Assembly (NCBI GenBank): GCA_902793325.1
Contig: CADBCY010000015.1
Coordinates: 1-60,084, forward strand
DNA length: 60,084 nucleotides
Reading direction: 5' to 3'
Source of the DNA: an uncultured Eubacteriales bacterium
Lineage (GTDB): Bacteria; Bacillota; Clostridia; Christensenellales; Aristaeellaceae
Made by a program: the position numbers and the translations under genes. Below the pieces are notes generated by a model, which worked only from the letters and a program-made list of their open reading frames with translations, was not told the DNA's origin and did not search any database. Of this stretch, positions 58,494 through 60,084 are shown piece after piece (position 1 is the first letter of the stretch; each line of letters begins with the position of its first letter).

Positions 58494-59156
58494 ATGACAA
58501 ACATTATTTTTGACTTCAACGGCACGCTGTTCCAGGATACGCAGATGCACCGCGAGGCCTGGGGCAGGTTCATGGCGCGACACGGCGTCGAACTGACCGA
58601 CGACGACTTCTACAAATATATGTGCGGCCCGCCCAACGACGCCATACTCCGCCGCTTCCTCCGCCCGGACCTGACCGACGACGAAGTCGTCGCGCTGGCC
58701 GCGGAAAAGGAGGCGTTCTACCACGCGACGGTGCTGTCCGACCCCGCGCTGCAGCAGCTCACCGACGGCGCGCCGGAGCTGCTGGACCGCCTCCGGGCCA
58801 GGGGCATCCCCTTCGCCATCGCCACCGGCTCGGCCAAGGACAACGTGGACTTCTACATGGACACGCTGCACATCGACCGCTGGTTCGACTACGACCACGT
58901 GTTCTACGCCGAGCGGCACCTGCCCGGCAAGCCGGACCCGACCATCTACCGCCTCGCTATGGAGAAGCTGGGCTTCCGCCCGGAGGATACCCTCGTGGTG
59001 GAGGACGCGCTGGCCGGCATACGGTCCGCCGTCGGCGCGGGCGTGCGGCGCGTCGTGGCCATCGACACCACGCTCGGCCCGGACGCCTTCGGCGGCATCC
59101 CCGAGGTCGTGGGCGTCATCCACGATTTCACGGACTTCGACCGCTTCCTTCCATGA
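58494..59156 (+). CDS. HAD-family phosphatase (phosphoglucomutase/phosphatase-like)
   Basis: A 220-residue HAD hydrolase. Motif I is FDFNGTLFQDT, with Asn in place of the second part of the usual DxDGTL, so the second Asp (acid/base) is retained only as FDFNG with one Asp. Motif II is IATGSAKDN, and motif III/IV GKPDPTIYRLA and VVEDALAGIRSAVGAG. A helical cap follows motif I. FDFNGTL is found in a subset of HAD proteins of the beta-phosphoglucomutase type, so altered chemistry is possible. It is the last gene of the ecf-truA unit. Confidence 0.88.
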   Translation: MTNIIFDFNGTLFQDTQMHREAWGRFMARHGVELTDDDFYKYMCGPPNDAILRRFLRPDLTDDEVVALAAEKEAFYHATVLSDPALQQLTDGAPELLDRLRARGIPFAIATGSAKDNVDFYMDTLHIDRWFDYDHVFYAERHLPGKPDPTIYRLAMEKLGFRPEDTLVVEDALAGIRSAVGAGVRRVVAIDTTLGPDAFGGIPEVVGVIHDFTDFDRFLP

Positions 59157-59173
59157 CGTTCGGGCAAAACAAA

Positions 59174-59200
59174 CCCCGGCCGGTACGTAACCGGCCGGGG
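59174..59200. repeat. 27-bp palindrome, left copy, terminator-like
   Basis: A 27-bp palindromic stretch (arms CCCCGGCCGGT/ACCGGCCGGGG) followed by TTTAGC. It probably ends the ecf-truA-HAD transcript. A copy with one mismatch lies at 59454-59480. Confidence 0.8.
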
Positions 59201-59203
59201 TTT

Positions 59204-59349
59204 AGCATGTTGACAAAGTCAACATGCTGCAGAGCGTAGAGAAAGGCCGGCGCAAAGCTTCGAATTTCAATTCGAACCTTTGCGGTTTTCAGCTTCGCTG
59301 AAAACTGGAAATCCCTTCGGGATTTCCACCTCGCTTACCATGACGTAAG
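59204..59349. other. Array of five consecutive hairpins, candidate structured RNA or element
   Basis: Hairpins: AGCATGTTGAC/GTCAACATGCT (59204-59228, 11 bp); a 5+8 bp stem at 59252-59283 (TTCGAATT/AATTCGAA core); GTTTTCAGC/GCTGAAAAC (59285-59305, 9 bp, TTC loop); GGAAATCCC/GGGATTTCC (59307-59327, 9 bp, TTC loop); CTTAC/GTAAG (59334-59349). No coding sequence is present in 59157-59498. The region is flanked by the 27-bp palindromes. Confidence 0.6.
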
Positions 59350-59382
59350 TGACCAAATCCGCAGAGCGGCCTGACGCAGCAA

Positions 59383-59455
59383 GCGGTGATTCCTACCGCT
59401 TTAGCGGTCTTTCAGGGAATCTCCGCGGTTGCGGCCTTTATCGGCGCTCTGAACC
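59383..59455 (+). repeat. Structured interspersed element, copy 2
   Basis: Matches 16223-16296. GCGG-t-GATTCC (59383-59393) pairs with GGAATC-t-CCGC, around an inner ACCGC-TTTA-GCGGT hairpin. The tail GGTTGCGGCCTTTATCG leads into the right-hand 27-bp palindrome, as copy 1 leads into its terminator. Confidence 0.75.
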
Positions 59456-59480
59456 CCGGCCGGTACGTAACCGGTCGGGG
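59454..59480. repeat. 27-bp palindrome, right copy, terminator-like
   Basis: Copy of 59174-59200 with a single C-to-T change at 59475, followed by TCGTTTTA. It lies just 3' of the GGGtGRT-family gene on the opposite strand. Confidence 0.8.
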
Positions 59481-59498
59481 TCGTTTTATGCGGGGAGA

Positions 59499-60084
59499 TT
59501 ACTTCTGGGCTTCTTCCACGGCCACGGCCACGGCGACGGTCGCGCCGACCATGGGGTTGTTGCCCATGCCCAGGAAGCCCATCATCTCCACGTGCGCGGG
59601 CACGGAGGAGGAGCCGGCGAACTGGGCGTCGGAGTGCATGCGGCCCATGGTGTCGGTCATGCCGTAGGAGGCGGGGCCGGCGGCCATGTTATCGGGATGC
59701 AGCGTGCGGCCGGTGCCGCCGCCGGAGGCCACGGAGAAGTACTTCTTGCCGGCTTCCCAGCGTTCCTTCTTGTAGGTGCCCGCCACGGGGTGCTGGAAGC
59801 GGGTGGGGTTGGTGGAGTTGCCTGTGATGGACACGTCGGCGTTCTCATGCCACATGATGGCCACGCCCTCGCGCACGTCGTCCGCGCCGTAGCAGTTGAC
59901 CTTCGCGCGGTCGCCGGTGGAATAGGGGGTCTTGCTGACGATGGTCAGCGCGTGGTCTTCCTTCACGTCCGCAGACAGGTAGTCGTACTTGGTCTGCACG
60001 TAGGTGAAGCCGTTGATGCGGCTGATGATCATGGCGGCGTCCTTGCCCAGGCCGTTCAGGATGACGCGCAGGGGCTTGGTGCGC
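59499..60084 (-). CDS. GGGtGRT-family protein (partial, 5' end outside window)
   Basis: The C-terminal 194 residues of a gene that runs off the window end; the frame stays open to base 60084, so the true start is outside and the internal ATG at 60032 should not be used. The namesake motif GGGTGRTLHPDNMAAG is followed by MGRMHSDAQFAGSSSVPAHVE and GNNPMVGATVAVAVAV. The family is named for this motif and has no established function. The stop is TAA at 59499. Confidence 0.8.
   Translation of the reverse strand, partial: RTKPLRVILNGLGKDAAMIISRINGFTYVQTKYDYLSADVKEDHALTIVSKTPYSTGDRAKVNCYGADDVREGVAIMWHENADVSITGNSTNPTRFQHPVAGTYKKERWEAGKKYFSVASGGGTGRTLHPDNMAAGPASYGMTDTMGRMHSDAQFAGSSSVPAHVEMMGFLGMGNNPMVGATVAVAVAVEEAQK

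Noticed and set aside
59386-59667. A short frame resembling one near 16.2 kb (shared ISAVAAFI peptide)
   Set aside because: The similarity is explained by the shared DNA element, which is conserved as structure; neither frame has a start signal.

Overview
The window is a chromosomal segment of a high-GC, anaerobic, Gram-positive bacterium of the Bacillota, most likely class Clostridia. Support comes from a complete but compact spoIIIAA-AH operon with spo0A and spoIIP, from Bacillota-type genes (mnmM/ytqB, tmcAL, the asp23/amaP pair, DUF2232, SpoIIIA), from anaerobic one-carbon genes (fhs, fchA, folD), from an oxygen-scavenging flavodiiron protein, and from AGGAGG ribosome binding sites with TTGACA-N17-TATAAT promoters. 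Genus cannot be fixed from the sequence. I see no phage, insertion sequence, CRISPR array or rRNA operon; there is one tRNA (Lys, CTT).

Layout. 0.2-3.2 kb: dnaB, rplI and a DUF2232 membrane protein, minus strand. 3.2-12.2 kb: a tandem hairpin repeat, an MscS channel, tRNA-Lys, a 1467-residue secreted protein with 11 Ig-like repeats and a caspase-like C-terminus, mnmM, a MATE exporter and a secreted CAP protein. 12.3-22.5 kb: a first tlyA, a 44-bp tandem repeat, tmcAL, a thymidine kinase-acetyltransferase fusion, an XPD-type helicase with a nuclease-like N-terminus, manA, a CorC-type protein and a DUF1576 membrane protein. 22.5-28.2 kb: the fhs-fchA-folD operon, divergent from a flavodiiron protein fused to flavin reductase and rubredoxin. 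28.3-33.2 kb: a BaiN-like flavoprotein with an RpiR regulator, spoIIP, spo0A and udk.

33.3-47.8 kb is one long minus-strand block in the order typical of Bacillota: spoIIIAA-AB-AC-AD-AE-AF-AG-AH, asp23, amaP, nusB, xseA, xseB, ispA, dxs, tlyA, nadK, argR, recN. A sigma-E-like promoter precedes spoIIIAA. SpoIIIAF is only 53 residues and SpoIIIAG only 116, so the ring-forming side of the mother cell-forespore channel looks trimmed while the ATPase and the AB-AE proteins keep normal length. spoIVB, normally between recN and spo0A, is absent here. 47.9-60 kb: an AraC regulator, a eukaryotic-type glycogen branching enzyme, gpmI, a pgk-tpiA fusion, the ECF transporter module ecfA1-ecfA2-ecfT, truA, ybaK, a HAD phosphatase, a hairpin-rich noncoding region, and the end of a GGGtGRT-family gene.

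Notable patterns: four multidomain fusions in one window (TK-GNAT, FprA-Hrb, PGK-TIM, nuclease-XPD), a reduced SpoIIIA complex, and several noncoding repeat or hairpin systems. Most of the latter lie between convergent genes, including an element found at both 16.2 kb and 59.4 kb.
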